A stretch of 64,000 bases of DNA from Rhodospirillaceae bacterium (GCA_018701215.1 JABIWH010000007.1:1-64000), one strand, 5' to 3'; counted from the stretch's first letter, positions 16,151 through 25,804 are shown. The notes: a model not told the origin generated them from the letters alone. Made by a program: numbers and translations.

Positions 16151-16454
16151 CCACCGGACGCAGGCCGCCCATGGCCTCGATACGCATACCCTCGCGCACC
16201 GGGGTCATGCAGCCCTGGCGATTGTCTTCGCCGTCGATCCGCAGCAGGCAATCGAAACAAGCCCCCGTCATGCAGAAGGGACCGCGCGCGGCGGCGCTCT
16301 TTGGGGTTTGGCGAAAGCTGCTCACGCCCGCCGCCAACAATGCAGCCGCAACGCTATCGCCCGGCTTGGCATTGACAGGCTGACCGGCGAAATAGATCGT
16401 CAGGCGGGCCTCGCCGCCCGCCTCGTTCATGCGCCTGAAAAGCGGTCGGTCCAT
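16137..16454 (-). CDS. 2Fe-2S small subunit (HcnA/SoxA-like)
   Basis: 105 residues. A ubiquitin-like ferredoxin fold begins LTIYFAGQPVNAKPGDSVAAALLAAG, and the cluster loop is ...ARGPFCMTGACFDCLLRIDG then NRQGCMTPV, giving CxxxxCxxC plus a distal Cys. This is the first gene of a three-gene operon with overlaps of 14 and 11 bases, so subunit stoichiometry is probably set by translational coupling. It belongs to the HcnA / opine-oxidase small-subunit group rather than plant-type ferredoxins. Confidence 0.88.
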   Translation of the reverse strand: MDRPLFRRMNEAGGEARLTIYFAGQPVNAKPGDSVAAALLAAGVSSFRQTPKSAAARGPFCMTGACFDCLLRIDGEDNRQGCMTPVREGMRIEAMGGLRPVDDDD

Positions 16455-16647
16455 CTACGCGGTGACCCCGGAATGATACTGATCATTTCGCACAACAGGC
16501 ACACCTTCCTTCGTAAGCAAGTTCATTGTCCCCGGATCATTCTGCCCTTGTCCCGAAGCCTGTCAAGGTTGACCCCGAACAACCTCGCAATCTCTGGATC
16601 GGACAAAAGTGCTATGCTCAGCCTCTATAACAAAAAGGAGTCGAGCC

Positions 16648-17637
16648 ATGGATCATACGCAAACGGATTCCGACAGCACTGCTCTGACGGACGCCTTAAA
16701 GGAAAAAGCCCGAGAGTTGGGCGCCGACGACGTCGCCGTGGCGCCCGTCGCGCGCTGGAAAGATCCGGCGCCATTCGATAGCGAGGCCGTGCGCGTCTAT
16801 CCCCATAGCGGCCATCGCCCGGACGAGCTGATGCCATCAGCCGAAAGCGTCGTCATGGTGGCGGTCAAGCTGCTTGATGGTGTCTTGGATACCACCACCA
16901 CGCCCATCAAGAACACCGGCGTGCAGGGCAATTTCGGCTATGTCTTCCCGAACCGGAGATTGAGCGAGATTACCTTTGGCCTGGCACAGTGGTTGGAGCA
17001 AAACGGCCAGCGTTCGGTGCCCATGGGCTACAACATCGGTTCCCGCTACGACCACAAGGCCGACGCGGACCTATCGAACATCGCGCCTGCCTACTCCATG
17101 TTCTCCATGAAGCGGGCCGCCGTTCTGGCCGGCCTGGGCCGCAAGGCAAGAAACGGCCTGGTCAGCCACGACCGCTTTGGCACCCGCATCCGTCTGGGCG
17201 GTGTCTTGACCGCCGCCCCGTTGACGGGGACGCCGTTGCAGGCAGGCGACCCCTGCCCGCCCAGCTGCCGCATCTGCATGGGCGTCTGCCCGACCGGGGC
17301 GATTAGTGACGCCGGACGCGTCAGTCACCTGCGCTGCTTTGCCGATGCGGGCCGCCGGGGCATGGATTTCAAGACGCTGAAGGCCGGTTTCAGGCAACGC
17401 TACCCGTCCGACCGGGGCGACGAGGACTACACCATGAACGACTACCTGGCCATTGAAGGCAATGACAATAGGATCTGCAAGATCGCCTGCGTCGCCTTCT
17501 GCCCGCTGGGTGAGAAGCCCATGGCGGACGTGCTGCGCCGGGCTCGCGATTTTGCCAGCATCGTACCGCCGGTCGAGCTGAGCGGCTTCCCGCCGGTGCA
17601 AGATTTTGCCGCATCGGCACCAACGGAGGAATTGTGA
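16648..17637 (+). CDS. QueG-like 4Fe-4S reductase-family protein
   Basis: 329 residues. The C-terminal half has two ferredoxin-type clusters: CPPSCRICMGVCPTGA (around residues 205-220) and, later, CKIACVAFCPLG, with an isolated Cys in HLRCFADAG. The N-terminal domain has the cobalamin-type flanking pattern of epoxyqueuosine-reductase and reductive-dehalogenase relatives (LGADDVAVAPV near the start). It is not clearly QueG itself. AAAGGAG 7 bases upstream supports ATG 16648; the extension to 16609 lacks one. Anchored or cytoplasmic: no signal peptide. Exact substrate unknown. Confidence 0.75.
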   Translation: MDHTQTDSDSTALTDALKEKARELGADDVAVAPVARWKDPAPFDSEAVRVYPHSGHRPDELMPSAESVVMVAVKLLDGVLDTTTTPIKNTGVQGNFGYVFPNRRLSEITFGLAQWLEQNGQRSVPMGYNIGSRYDHKADADLSNIAPAYSMFSMKRAAVLAGLGRKARNGLVSHDRFGTRIRLGGVLTAAPLTGTPLQAGDPCPPSCRICMGVCPTGAISDAGRVSHLRCFADAGRRGMDFKTLKAGFRQRYPSDRGDEDYTMNDYLAIEGNDNRICKIACVAFCPLGEKPMADVLRRARDFASIVPPVELSGFPPVQDFAASAPTEEL

Positions 17638-17656
17638 TCGGTGACCGTATTGCGTG

Positions 17657-18058
17657 TTAGGGCGCGAACGAAGAGCGTAGTTGCGCTGCCCAGACACCAT
17701 TGATTTCCGCGATCACCCATAGAGATCTGAATTTTCCGAGCACGGAGTTGTCCTCCCGATAACGGGTGAACCTCACATCAAGGTGGACCTTGCCTGGCTC
17801 CGCCGCGATCACATCCAGAGAATCCCAGGCGCTATGGTGCCAGCCATTGCCGGCACGGGCGAGGAAATCAGCCAAGTATTGCCCCGGCCCATCCCAGGTC
17901 TTCAAGCTTCCGCCCGATAGCCGATAGTGGGGGAAATGCAGCGTCGCGGCCAAGCCCGCTTCGTCGCCGGCGTTCAGCGCGGCGATGTGTGCCGCCATGA
18001 CACCTTTTGCCCTTGAAACAGGATCACCGACGGAACCATCACCATTGCTATTATTCAT
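17657..18058 (-). CDS. SnoaL/DUF4440-like NTF2-fold protein
   Basis: 133 residues. The N-terminal helix (VMAAHIAALNAGDEAGLAATLHFPH) and the later beta strands (KVHLDVRFTRY, LWVIAEINGVWAAQLRSSF) fit the cone-shaped NTF2 fold of SnoaL-like proteins, which are small isomerases, hydrolases or ligand binders. GTGAGGGACT precedes ATG 18058. It lies between the convergent Fe-S protein and the hydantoinase B gene, 14 bases downstream of the latter, and may be in its operon. Function not assignable. Confidence 0.7.
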   Translation of the reverse strand: MNNSNGDGSVGDPVSRAKGVMAAHIAALNAGDEAGLAATLHFPHYRLSGGSLKTWDGPGQYLADFLARAGNGWHHSAWDSLDVIAAEPGKVHLDVRFTRYREDNSVLGKFRSLWVIAEINGVWAAQLRSSFAP

Positions 18059-18072
18059 AGTCCCTCACCCGA

Positions 18073-19716
18073 TTATTCGGCGGCCTCCGCCCGGGAAACA
18101 AAGCCCTCGCGCAAATCACGCTCCACATCGCCAGGGGCGCGTTCGCTGCGGGCGCCATAGCCGGCGCCTCCCCCTGTGCGGATGACCAGGATATCGCCTT
18201 TATTCAGGGCAAAAGAGGTCTTCGAGGCCAGCTGGATGACCTCGTCGCCGCGCAACACCTGGGTTGAGGCGCAGACGCCGTCGGCGCCGCCGAACAGGCC
18301 TTGGGGGGCCAGGCGGAACCGGTCGGAGTATGTCGCAAATGTCACGCCGTCGCCCAGGATGTGATAGCGGCGCTGGAAACCCAGGCCGCCGCGGTAACGG
18401 CCCGCACCGCCTGAATCCTGCACCAGGCTATAGTCTTCGACACGGAAGTAGTCGTATTCCATGTCCATGGCCTCGACCGGCACGTTGGAACAGTTGGACA
18501 ACGGGCTGTCCACCGCGTCACAGCCGTCGCCATGGTCCGAGGCGCCAAAACCACCCCCCATGATTTCGAGATAGATGGCGTAGCCGTCCTGTTTCAATTG
18601 GCTGAGCACGATGATCTCGGTGGAATCGAAGCCGGCCGCGATGACCTTGTCCGGGGCCGAGGGCGCCAGGGCCTTCATCACCGCGTTATAGGCCCGGTAG
18701 GCCGAGAGCATACGCGCGCGCACTGGCGCCGGGCGGCGGGGGTTAAGCAGGCTGCCATAGGGCGCACGGACCTCAATGGCCCGCTTGCTGCCTTCGTTAA
18801 AGGGAATGTCTGGGCTGGTCAGCACGGCCTTGACGCAGGACAGGCCGGCGGCCACGGTGGAGGCATAGGGGCAGTTGACGTTGGTGAGCACCTGATCACA
18901 GGTGCCCTCGTAATCGACGATAACACTGTCGCCCTTGATCTCCACCCGGGCCTGGACCCGCAGGGGCTCGTCCGTGATGCCGTCGTCGTCGAGGAAATCC
19001 TCGCCCTCGTAAACTCCGTCGGGCAATTCGCGGATCGCCGCGCGCATGCGCCGCTCGGAATAGTCCAGCAACTCGTCCATGGCCTCGATCACCACGTCCG
19101 CACCAAACCGGGCGCAAAGATCCATCACCCGGCCGCCGCCGATACCGTTGGCGGCAAACTGCGCGTTGAAATCACCGATGGTCTGGTCCGGCACCCGGAT
19201 ATTGGCGCGCACCAGGCGTTCCAGCGGGCCGCCGTTCCAATCGTGATCCATATTGTATTTGGAGGGCGGAAAGATAATGCCTTCCTGGTGCACATCGCGG
19301 GCCTCGGGGTTCAGGCCCGGCGCGCCGCCGCCCAGGTCCAGATGATGCGCCACCGTGGCGCCAAAACCCACCAAGGTGCCCTCGAAAAAAATCGGCGAGA
19401 ACAGAAAAACATCTTGGAGATGCTGGCCGCCCTGAAAGGGGTCGTTGTTGATATAGAAATCCCCCTCCACCAGGGTATCGGTGGGAAACAGCTCGGCACA
19501 GGGCCGAAAGGTGGCGCCAATGGGCCCCAGTTGCATGGGGATCAGCTCGGCCTGGGCCACCACGTTGCCATGGCGGTCCAAAAGTGCGGCGGAGCAATCA
19601 TTGGCCTCGCGCACCACGGGGGAATAGGCGGAGCGGACAAGTTTGACGCCCATTTCGCGGGCGGCGGCGATCAGCCCCTGGCTGATCACGGCTTGATCGA
19701 CGGTGTTCACGGCCAT
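18073..19716 (-). CDS. hyuB: Hydantoinase/oxoprolinase B subunit
   Basis: 547 residues. Features of the HyuB / N-methylhydantoinase B family: VRSAYSPVVREANDCSAALLD near the start, LGPIGATFR, EGDFYINNDPFQGG and QDSGGAGRYRGGLGFQRRY. With HyuA it makes an ATP-dependent amide-ring-opening enzyme for hydantoins or 5-oxoproline (substrate unresolved; acetophenone-carboxylase relatives share the fold). It starts 4 bases after the hyuA stop, clearly one operon. The product would feed amino-acid catabolism, matching its neighbours. Confidence 0.92.
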   Translation of the reverse strand: MAVNTVDQAVISQGLIAAAREMGVKLVRSAYSPVVREANDCSAALLDRHGNVVAQAELIPMQLGPIGATFRPCAELFPTDTLVEGDFYINNDPFQGGQHLQDVFLFSPIFFEGTLVGFGATVAHHLDLGGGAPGLNPEARDVHQEGIIFPPSKYNMDHDWNGGPLERLVRANIRVPDQTIGDFNAQFAANGIGGGRVMDLCARFGADVVIEAMDELLDYSERRMRAAIRELPDGVYEGEDFLDDDGITDEPLRVQARVEIKGDSVIVDYEGTCDQVLTNVNCPYASTVAAGLSCVKAVLTSPDIPFNEGSKRAIEVRAPYGSLLNPRRPAPVRARMLSAYRAYNAVMKALAPSAPDKVIAAGFDSTEIIVLSQLKQDGYAIYLEIMGGGFGASDHGDGCDAVDSPLSNCSNVPVEAMDMEYDYFRVEDYSLVQDSGGAGRYRGGLGFQRRYHILGDGVTFATYSDRFRLAPQGLFGGADGVCASTQVLRGDEVIQLASKTSFALNKGDILVIRTGGGAGYGARSERAPGDVERDLREGFVSRAEAAE

Positions 19717-19720
19717 GAGC

Positions 19721-21739
19721 TTAAGTCTCCCACTGCAGAATTATGTTGTCCTGATCATCGACGGTGGCGGTCCAGCCGTGCGGCACGAAGATGGTCGAGG
19801 TGCCATCCTCCACCAGGGCCGGCCCCGGAATACCCGCCGCCTCCGCTGCGATTGCCGCGCGGCTGAGCAATTCGCAGTCCCGCCACTCGCCCAGATCGAA
19901 GATTTTCGTCTGGCCCCGCACCACCTCGTCACCGATACCCTCGTTCAGGGCCGGTACCACCTCCGGCGGGGCGGAGGCGCCAAGACGGAATGAGACGATC
20001 TCGGCCCGGTGCATGCCGGATTCACCGAACGAGAAAACCCGGTTATGGGCCTCGTTAAACAGCTCCAGCAGATCGTCGGCGGCTAAATTCGACAACGTTT
20101 CGCCATCGATATCAACGGTGATTTCAAAGGCCTGGCCGATAAAACGCATGTCCAGGCTGTAGCTGAAGTGCAAATCCGCCGCGATGCCCAGGTCCCGAAA
20201 CGAGGCCGTGGCGCGGGCTTGCAAGTCGGCGAACAGATCCTTGACCTCCGCCGCCGCGCCTGCCGTCAGCGGAATTCGCCGGGTCATGGTCTCGTATTGC
20301 AGGAAGTCCGAGGCCAGCAGGCCATAGGCCGACAAGACACCGGCGTTGGGCGGGATCAGAATGGTCGAGATGTCCAATTCCTCGGCCACGCGGGCGGCAT
20401 GCAAGGGGCCCGCGCCACCGAAGGGCACCAAGACATAGTCGCGCGGATCGCGTCCCCGTTCGGTCGAGACAAGCTGTATGGCGCCAACGATATTGGCATC
20501 CGCCACGCGCACGGCGCTGTCCGCCGCTTCTTCAATCGACATATCAAGATTTTCAGACAAGCCTTTGAAAACACGCGCTGCTGCTGCGCCATCTACGTCC
20601 ATTTTACCGCCCAAAAAGGTCTCGGCCCGAATGGTACCGCGCAGCATATGGGCATCCGTGATGGCGGGCCTATCGCCGCCCCGGCCATAGCAGGCCGGGC
20701 CCGGATCGGCGCCGGCGGACTCCGGGCCCACCCGCAACATACCGCCATCATCCTGCCAGCAGATGGAGCCGCCACCCGCCCCCACGGTGACAATATCAAG
20801 CACCGGCGTGCGGATCGGTAGGCCATCAACCTCGGTCTCGCCCGACAGGTTCGGCTTGCCATCGGCCACCAGACAGACGTCGGTGGAGGTGCCGCCCATG
20901 TCCAGGGTGATCAGGTCGCCATAGCCCGATAGTCCGGCCTGGCGCACGGCCCCCATGACGCCGGCGGCGGGGCCGGAAAACAACGAGGTAATGGCATTGC
21001 GCGACATCCCAGCCACGGGCAGACGGCCGCCGTTGGATTGCATGATGGAAAAGCGTCCGGTAAAATTCTGTTCGCCCAGCTGGGTTTCAAAACGGCGCAG
21101 ATAACTGTCGATCACGGGTTGGACGTAGGCGGCCAAAGTGGTCGTCGAAGTGCGCTCGTATTCGCGGAATTCCCGGGTCACATCCGCCGAACAGGTCACC
21201 GTCAGGTCGGGGAATTGCGTGGCCACCATGGCGGCCAACTGGCGTTCGTGCTTGGGTTCGGCATAGCCATTCAGGAGACAGATGGCGACGGATTTGTATT
21301 GCCCACCGCCGAGAAATTCCGCCAGCTTCGCACCCGTGGCGGCCTCGTCAAGAGGTTCGACCACCGCGCCCTGGGCGCTCATGCGCTCGTCTATTTCCAG
21401 GATATCGCGCCGCGCCAGCACCGGATCGGGCTTGCGGTAGAACAGATCATAGATCTGCGTGCGGTTATGGCGCTGCAAAAACAGCACGTCACGAAAACCC
21501 CGCGTGGTCAGCAGCGCGACCGGGGCGCCCTTGCGTTCCAAAATGGCGTTTGTAGCCACGGTGGAGCCATGCACCAGATCCTCGACCGCTGCCAGATCAA
21601 TCTCGCCCGCCACCAGGGACGCCATGGCGCCCTCGTCCGGGTGCGCCGGCACCGAAGGTACCTTCGCCACCCTGACGCGGCCGTCTTCAATTGCCACCAG
21701 ATCGGTAAATGTTCCACCAACCTCTACACCAACACGCAT
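19721..21739 (-). CDS. hyuA: Hydantoinase/oxoprolinase A subunit (ATP-binding)
   Basis: 672 residues. Actin-like ATPase fold: MRVGVEVGGTFTDLVAIEDG at the N-terminus, VHGSTVATNAILERKGAPVALL, then GGTSTDVCLVADG and GAGGGSICW for the phosphate sites, and AVRVADANIVGAIQ toward the hinge. It is a full-length HyuA with a C-terminal domain. The gene is the promoter-proximal member of the pair and is divergent from the TIGR03084-type gene at 21859; the 119 bases between them hold both promoters. Hydantoin and 5-oxoproline are both possible substrates. Confidence 0.93.
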   Translation of the reverse strand: MRVGVEVGGTFTDLVAIEDGRVRVAKVPSVPAHPDEGAMASLVAGEIDLAAVEDLVHGSTVATNAILERKGAPVALLTTRGFRDVLFLQRHNRTQIYDLFYRKPDPVLARRDILEIDERMSAQGAVVEPLDEAATGAKLAEFLGGGQYKSVAICLLNGYAEPKHERQLAAMVATQFPDLTVTCSADVTREFREYERTSTTTLAAYVQPVIDSYLRRFETQLGEQNFTGRFSIMQSNGGRLPVAGMSRNAITSLFSGPAAGVMGAVRQAGLSGYGDLITLDMGGTSTDVCLVADGKPNLSGETEVDGLPIRTPVLDIVTVGAGGGSICWQDDGGMLRVGPESAGADPGPACYGRGGDRPAITDAHMLRGTIRAETFLGGKMDVDGAAAARVFKGLSENLDMSIEEAADSAVRVADANIVGAIQLVSTERGRDPRDYVLVPFGGAGPLHAARVAEELDISTILIPPNAGVLSAYGLLASDFLQYETMTRRIPLTAGAAAEVKDLFADLQARATASFRDLGIAADLHFSYSLDMRFIGQAFEITVDIDGETLSNLAADDLLELFNEAHNRVFSFGESGMHRAEIVSFRLGASAPPEVVPALNEGIGDEVVRGQTKIFDLGEWRDCELLSRAAIAAEAAGIPGPALVEDGTSTIFVPHGWTATVDDQDNIILQWET

Positions 21740-21858
21740 ACCTACCTCCTACCAACACGATTGCGTCCACTATAGGGCCTTGGTCTCGCGAATTCATCCC
21801 TGCCTATAGCCTTGGCGGTGAAAATCGCTGAAACTGAAACTCAGGGAGGACGTTGAAA

Positions 21859-22662
21859 ATGGTCATGGCGCAATTGGCGGCGGATTTACGGGACGAGGGC
21901 GATGAACTACATGCCCTGTTAAGCACCCTGTCGGATGCGGACTGGCAGCGGCCCACGCCGTTCAAGGACTGGACGCCGGATTACGTCATGCAGCATCTGT
22001 TCATGGGTGATTGGATGAACACCTTGTCCCTGACCGATCCGGCGCGTTTCGACGCCGTCATGGCGATACGCCAGGCCGACCGGGCCAAGGGCCTGAAAAC
22101 CATGGGGTTGGAACATTTCGACGACGGTGAAGCCGGCCAGGGCACCGTTTTGCTGGCGCACTGGCACCAACGCCTGCATGCCCTGTGCGATATCTTCGCC
22201 GCCGCCGACCCCAAGGCGCGGATGAAATGGGTCGGCCCGGATATGTCCGTACGCTCCGCCGCCACAGCCCGGTTGATGGAGACCTGGGCCCATGGCCAGG
22301 ATATTTATGATCTGCTGCACCGCGCCAGGGTGCCCACGGACCGCATCAGGAACATCGCCACCCTGGGCGTCAACACCTATGGCTGGACCTTTCAGGTGCA
22401 TGGCCAGAAGCCGCCCGGCCCCGCGCCGCATGTGCGCCTAAGCGCACCGTCCGGCGCCGTCTGGACCTGGAACGAGCCGGACGAGGCCAACATGATCGAA
22501 GGCCCGGCGGTCGATTTCTGCCACGTGGTCACCCAGGGCCGCAATATCAACGAGGTGAACTTGATGGTCACCGGCGCGACCGCCCAACAATGGATGGCCA
22601 TCGCGCAATGTTTCGCCGGCGCGCCCGAAACCCCGCCGGAGGTGGGTCGGCGGGGTTGGTAG
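21859..22662 (+). CDS. TIGR03084-like maleylpyruvate-isomerase-fold metal-binding protein
   Basis: 267 residues. A DinB/mycothiol-dependent-enzyme-like N-terminal four-helix bundle (LRDEGDELHALLSTLSDADWQRPTPFKDWT) carries metal-binding histidines near VMQHLFMGDW and WAHGQDIYD; the C-terminal SCP-2-like or unknown domain is shorter. Proteins of this family bind a metal and often work in thiol-dependent steps. AGGGAGGA at 21843-21850 fits ATG 21859; an earlier in-frame TTG exists at 21853. It is the only plus-strand gene between the hydantoinase and the IlvD-like gene. Function is not assigned beyond the family. Confidence 0.75.
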   Translation: MVMAQLAADLRDEGDELHALLSTLSDADWQRPTPFKDWTPDYVMQHLFMGDWMNTLSLTDPARFDAVMAIRQADRAKGLKTMGLEHFDDGEAGQGTVLLAHWHQRLHALCDIFAAADPKARMKWVGPDMSVRSAATARLMETWAHGQDIYDLLHRARVPTDRIRNIATLGVNTYGWTFQVHGQKPPGPAPHVRLSAPSGAVWTWNEPDEANMIEGPAVDFCHVVTQGRNINEVNLMVTGATAQQWMAIAQCFAGAPETPPEVGRRGW

Positions 22663-22722
22663 ACAGCTCCATACCTTCACGGCATAGTGCCGCTTTATCC
22701 AGAATAGCCGGGCGAAAACAGT

Positions 22723-24429
22723 ATGAGCGATGATGGTAAGATGACGGGCCTGCAACAGGGTCTAACCAATTATGGCGACAAGGATTTTTCGTTGTATCTC
22801 CGCCGTTCGTTTGCCAAGTCCATGGGCTATTCGGACGAGATGCTGGACCGCCCCATTGTCGGTATCATCAATACCGCCTCGGGCTATAACAACTGCCACC
22901 GGGGCATGCCGGAGCTGGTCGAAGCAGTGAAGCGCGGCGTGCTGATGCGCGGCGGGCTGCCAATTGATTTTCCCACCATATCCCTGGGCGAAGTGTTCCT
23001 GAATCCCACGTCTTTGATGTTCCGCAACCTGATGGCCATGGATACGGAGGAAATGATCCGGGCCCAGCCCATGGATGCGGTGGTGATGATCGGCGGCTGT
23101 GACAAGACCGTGCCAGCCCAGTTGATGGGCGCGGCCTCGGCCGATCTGCCCACCATACAGCTGATTGTCGGGCCCATGATGACCGGACGTTACGAGGGCG
23201 AACGCCTGGGGGCGTGTACCGATTGTCGGCGCTTTTGGGCCGATTTCAGGGCCGGGCGCGTGGGCGAGAGCCAGATCGCCGCCATTGAGGGCAATCTGGC
23301 GACGACCATGGGCACCTGCGCCGTGATGGGCACCGCATCCACCATGGCCTGTATCGCCGAAACTTTGGGCATGACCCTGCCCGGCACGGCGGCCATACCG
23401 GCGGTGCATGCCGACCGCCTGCGCGCGGCGGAAGCCACCGGCGCCCAGGCCCTGGCAACCGCCCGCCTGGGCCTGACGCCAGCGAAGCTGATTACCGAGA
23501 AATCCGTCGAGAATGCCCTGCGGGTGCTCCTCGCCCTGGGCGGTTCCACCAACGGTATTCTGCACCTGACCGCCATCGCGGGGCGGCGCGGCGTGAAAAT
23601 CTCGCTCGAGCGTCTAAACGAGCTCTCTGACACCACCCCGGTGCTGATCAATCTAAAACCCACCGGCGTGGGTTATATGGAGGATTTCCATACCGCCGGC
23701 GCCATGGGGGCGCTGTTGCGGGAGTTGGAACCGCTGTTGCATCTGGATTGCCCCACCGTCACCGGGGAAACCCTCGGCGACCGCCTGAAGGCGGCGCCCG
23801 GTTTCGTGGACCGAACGATTATCCGCCCCCGCGACGACGGCTTCGAGGATGTGGGCGGCCTGGTGGCCCTGTTCGGCAATCTGGCCCCCGGCGGTGCTAT
23901 TTTAAAACGTTCCGCAGCCGATCCAACCCTGTTCGAGGCCACGGGCCGGGCGGTCGTCTTCACCTCGTTGGAGGATCTGGCCGAGCGCATCGACGCAGAG
24001 GATCTTGACGTCAAGGCGGACGATATTCTGGTGCTGCAAAACGCCGGTCCGAAAAGCCCATCCGGCATGCCCGAGGCGGGCTATATTCCCATTCCCAAAA
24101 AACTCGCCCAGGCAGGTGTGAAGGATATGATCCGCATCTCCGACTGCCGCATGAGCGGTACCGCCTTTGGCACCATCGTCCTGCACGTGACGCCAGAGGC
24201 GGCGGTGGGCGGGGCCATTGGCTTGGTCAAAAACGGTGATGAAATAAGATTAAGTATAGCAAATAAGACATTGGAATTATTGGTTGATAACGCTGAACTG
24301 AAACGGCGCCGTCAGGCCAACCCGCCGCAACCGGCGACGCCCACGCGGGGTTATGCCAAGCTCTACGCCGATCATGTCACACAAGCCGATCAGGGCGCCG
24401 ATTTCGATTTCCTCATGGCCCAGGACTGA
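22723..24429 (+). CDS. IlvD/Edd-family dehydratase (sugar-acid or dihydroxy-acid)
   Basis: 568 residues. Iron-sulfur dehydratase family motifs: SGYNNCHRGMPELVEAVK, MIGGCDKTVPA (cluster Cys), MGTCAVMGTASTMAC (second cluster Cys), and near the end ISDCRMSGTAFGTIVLH, which holds the catalytic Ser. The DFRAG-type segment (ACTDCRRFWADFRAG) is more like pentonate/hexonate dehydratases than like biosynthetic IlvD. It removes water from a 2,3-dihydroxy acid to give a 2-keto acid in the cytoplasm. The gene stands alone, followed by an MFS transporter that may export or import a related acid; that link is inference. Confidence 0.87.
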   Translation: MSDDGKMTGLQQGLTNYGDKDFSLYLRRSFAKSMGYSDEMLDRPIVGIINTASGYNNCHRGMPELVEAVKRGVLMRGGLPIDFPTISLGEVFLNPTSLMFRNLMAMDTEEMIRAQPMDAVVMIGGCDKTVPAQLMGAASADLPTIQLIVGPMMTGRYEGERLGACTDCRRFWADFRAGRVGESQIAAIEGNLATTMGTCAVMGTASTMACIAETLGMTLPGTAAIPAVHADRLRAAEATGAQALATARLGLTPAKLITEKSVENALRVLLALGGSTNGILHLTAIAGRRGVKISLERLNELSDTTPVLINLKPTGVGYMEDFHTAGAMGALLRELEPLLHLDCPTVTGETLGDRLKAAPGFVDRTIIRPRDDGFEDVGGLVALFGNLAPGGAILKRSAADPTLFEATGRAVVFTSLEDLAERIDAEDLDVKADDILVLQNAGPKSPSGMPEAGYIPIPKKLAQAGVKDMIRISDCRMSGTAFGTIVLHVTPEAAVGGAIGLVKNGDEIRLSIANKTLELLVDNAELKRRRQANPPQPATPTRGYAKLYADHVTQADQGADFDFLMAQD

Positions 24430-24502
24430 TCGCTGCAATAGTGCCGATCCCTGCTTTCCTGCTATCATAAAACGAAATGGTAACGGTTACGGATTGAACA
24501 AT

Positions 24503-25705
24503 ATGGTCGGGACAAGCGCGGGACACTGGCGCGGCACGATTTCGGCCCTCTGCGCCCTGCTGGTCGGCATCGGCCTGGGGCGCTTTGCCTATACCCCCCT
24601 GATCCCGGCCCTGGCCTCCGCCGAATGGTTCACGGCCAGTGATGCCGCCTACCTGGGTGCGGCCAATCTGGCGGGTTATCTGGCCGGCGCCGCCCTGGCG
24701 CGGATACTGGCCGCCAAAACCTCCACCCGGTTCGCTTTGCGCGGCGGCATGTTACTGGCCAGCGTGGCCTTTTTCGCCTGCTCGCAACCGTTTCCGTTCG
24801 AATGGTTTTTTGTCTGGCGCTTTATCGCGGGGATGTGCGGTGGCATCCTGATGGTACTGGCCGCGCCCACGGTGCTGCCGTTCGTACCCGCCAACCGCCA
24901 GGGCCTGGCGGGCGGCATCATCATGACCGGCGTCGCCCTGGGCATCGCGCTTTCGGGCACCATGGTGCCCCTGACCCTGGATTTGGGCCTGACGGAGACC
25001 TGGGTCGCCTTGGGTCTGCTGGCCAGCCTGCTGACCGCCATTGCCTGGCACGGTTGGCCCGCGCCAACCGAAGGCGGCACGGCGGCGGCCGCATCCCGCC
25101 CGCCCGGCCTTCGGGTGCTGAAATCCCTGTATATCGAGTATTGCCTGAACGCCGTGGGCCTGGTGCCGCACATGGTTTTTTGGGTAGTCTTCATCGTCCA
25201 AGGCCTGAACCGGGGCTTTGAGGTCGGGGCGTTTTATTGGGTGATCTTCGGCCTAGGCGCCATGCTGGGGCCGGTCGCGGTGGGTTATCTGGCGGACCGG
25301 ATCGGCAGCCTATGGGCCCTGCGCCTGGGCTATGTCCTGCAAGCGGTGTTCGTCGGCCTGATCGCCGTCACGGACAACACGGCGGTCCTGGTCGCCTCCT
25401 CCCTGGTGATGGGCGCCTTCGTCCCCGCCTCCACCACCCTGGTGTTGATCCGCCTGCGCCACGTCATCGGCCACGACGCCGGCGCCCAAACGAGCGGCTG
25501 GCGCCTGGCAACCATAGCCTTCGCCGTTGGCCAGGCAACGGGCGCCTACGGCCTGTCCTATCTGTTCGATATCAGCGGCGATTACACCCTGCTATACGCG
25601 GTCGGCGGCGGCGCGCTGGTGCTGTCCCTGGCGCTTAATCTTGTCGCGGGGCGGGAAGGAAAAGCGCCTCAAATTGACGTAGGTAATAAAAAAAGCGAGA
25701 CCTGA
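24503..25705 (+). CDS. YbfB/YjiJ-family MFS transporter
   Basis: 400 residues, about 12 hydrophobic helices. The first carries LCALLVGIGLGRFAYTPLIPAL, the signature of the YbfB/YjiJ family, and the loop after helix two (LARILAAKTSTRFALRGG) is the A-motif equivalent. The substrate is unknown. ATG 24503 is used, although no strong ribosome site is present and TTG 24494 is an alternative; the frame running back to 24353 overlaps the upstream gene and is not conserved. It converges with rpsD across a shared terminator. Confidence 0.88.
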   Translation: MVGTSAGHWRGTISALCALLVGIGLGRFAYTPLIPALASAEWFTASDAAYLGAANLAGYLAGAALARILAAKTSTRFALRGGMLLASVAFFACSQPFPFEWFFVWRFIAGMCGGILMVLAAPTVLPFVPANRQGLAGGIIMTGVALGIALSGTMVPLTLDLGLTETWVALGLLASLLTAIAWHGWPAPTEGGTAAAASRPPGLRVLKSLYIEYCLNAVGLVPHMVFWVVFIVQGLNRGFEVGAFYWVIFGLGAMLGPVAVGYLADRIGSLWALRLGYVLQAVFVGLIAVTDNTAVLVASSLVMGAFVPASTTLVLIRLRHVIGHDAGAQTSGWRLATIAFAVGQATGAYGLSYLFDISGDYTLLYAVGGGALVLSLALNLVAGREGKAPQIDVGNKKSET

Positions 25706-25754
25706 TCCCAGCCCCCTCTCATTCGCTTTTCACGTGCTAAATTACTAGTCCGTC

Positions 25755-25786
25755 AAAAAAAAGCCGGCGCTAGGCCGGCTTTTTCG
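25755..25786. terminator. Bidirectional terminator between MFS gene and rpsD
   Basis: AGCCGGC (25762-25768) pairs with GCCGGCT (25774-25780) around a 5-base loop. An A-run lies to the left and a T-run to the right, so it can end both the plus-strand transporter and the minus-strand rpsD transcripts. Confidence 0.9.
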
Positions 25787-25804
25787 CTAACGATTTCGAT
25801 ACCG

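Noticed and set aside
18532..19866. 444-codon plus-strand open frame
   Set aside because: It is the antisense shadow of the hydantoinase B gene; no ribosome site and no domain.
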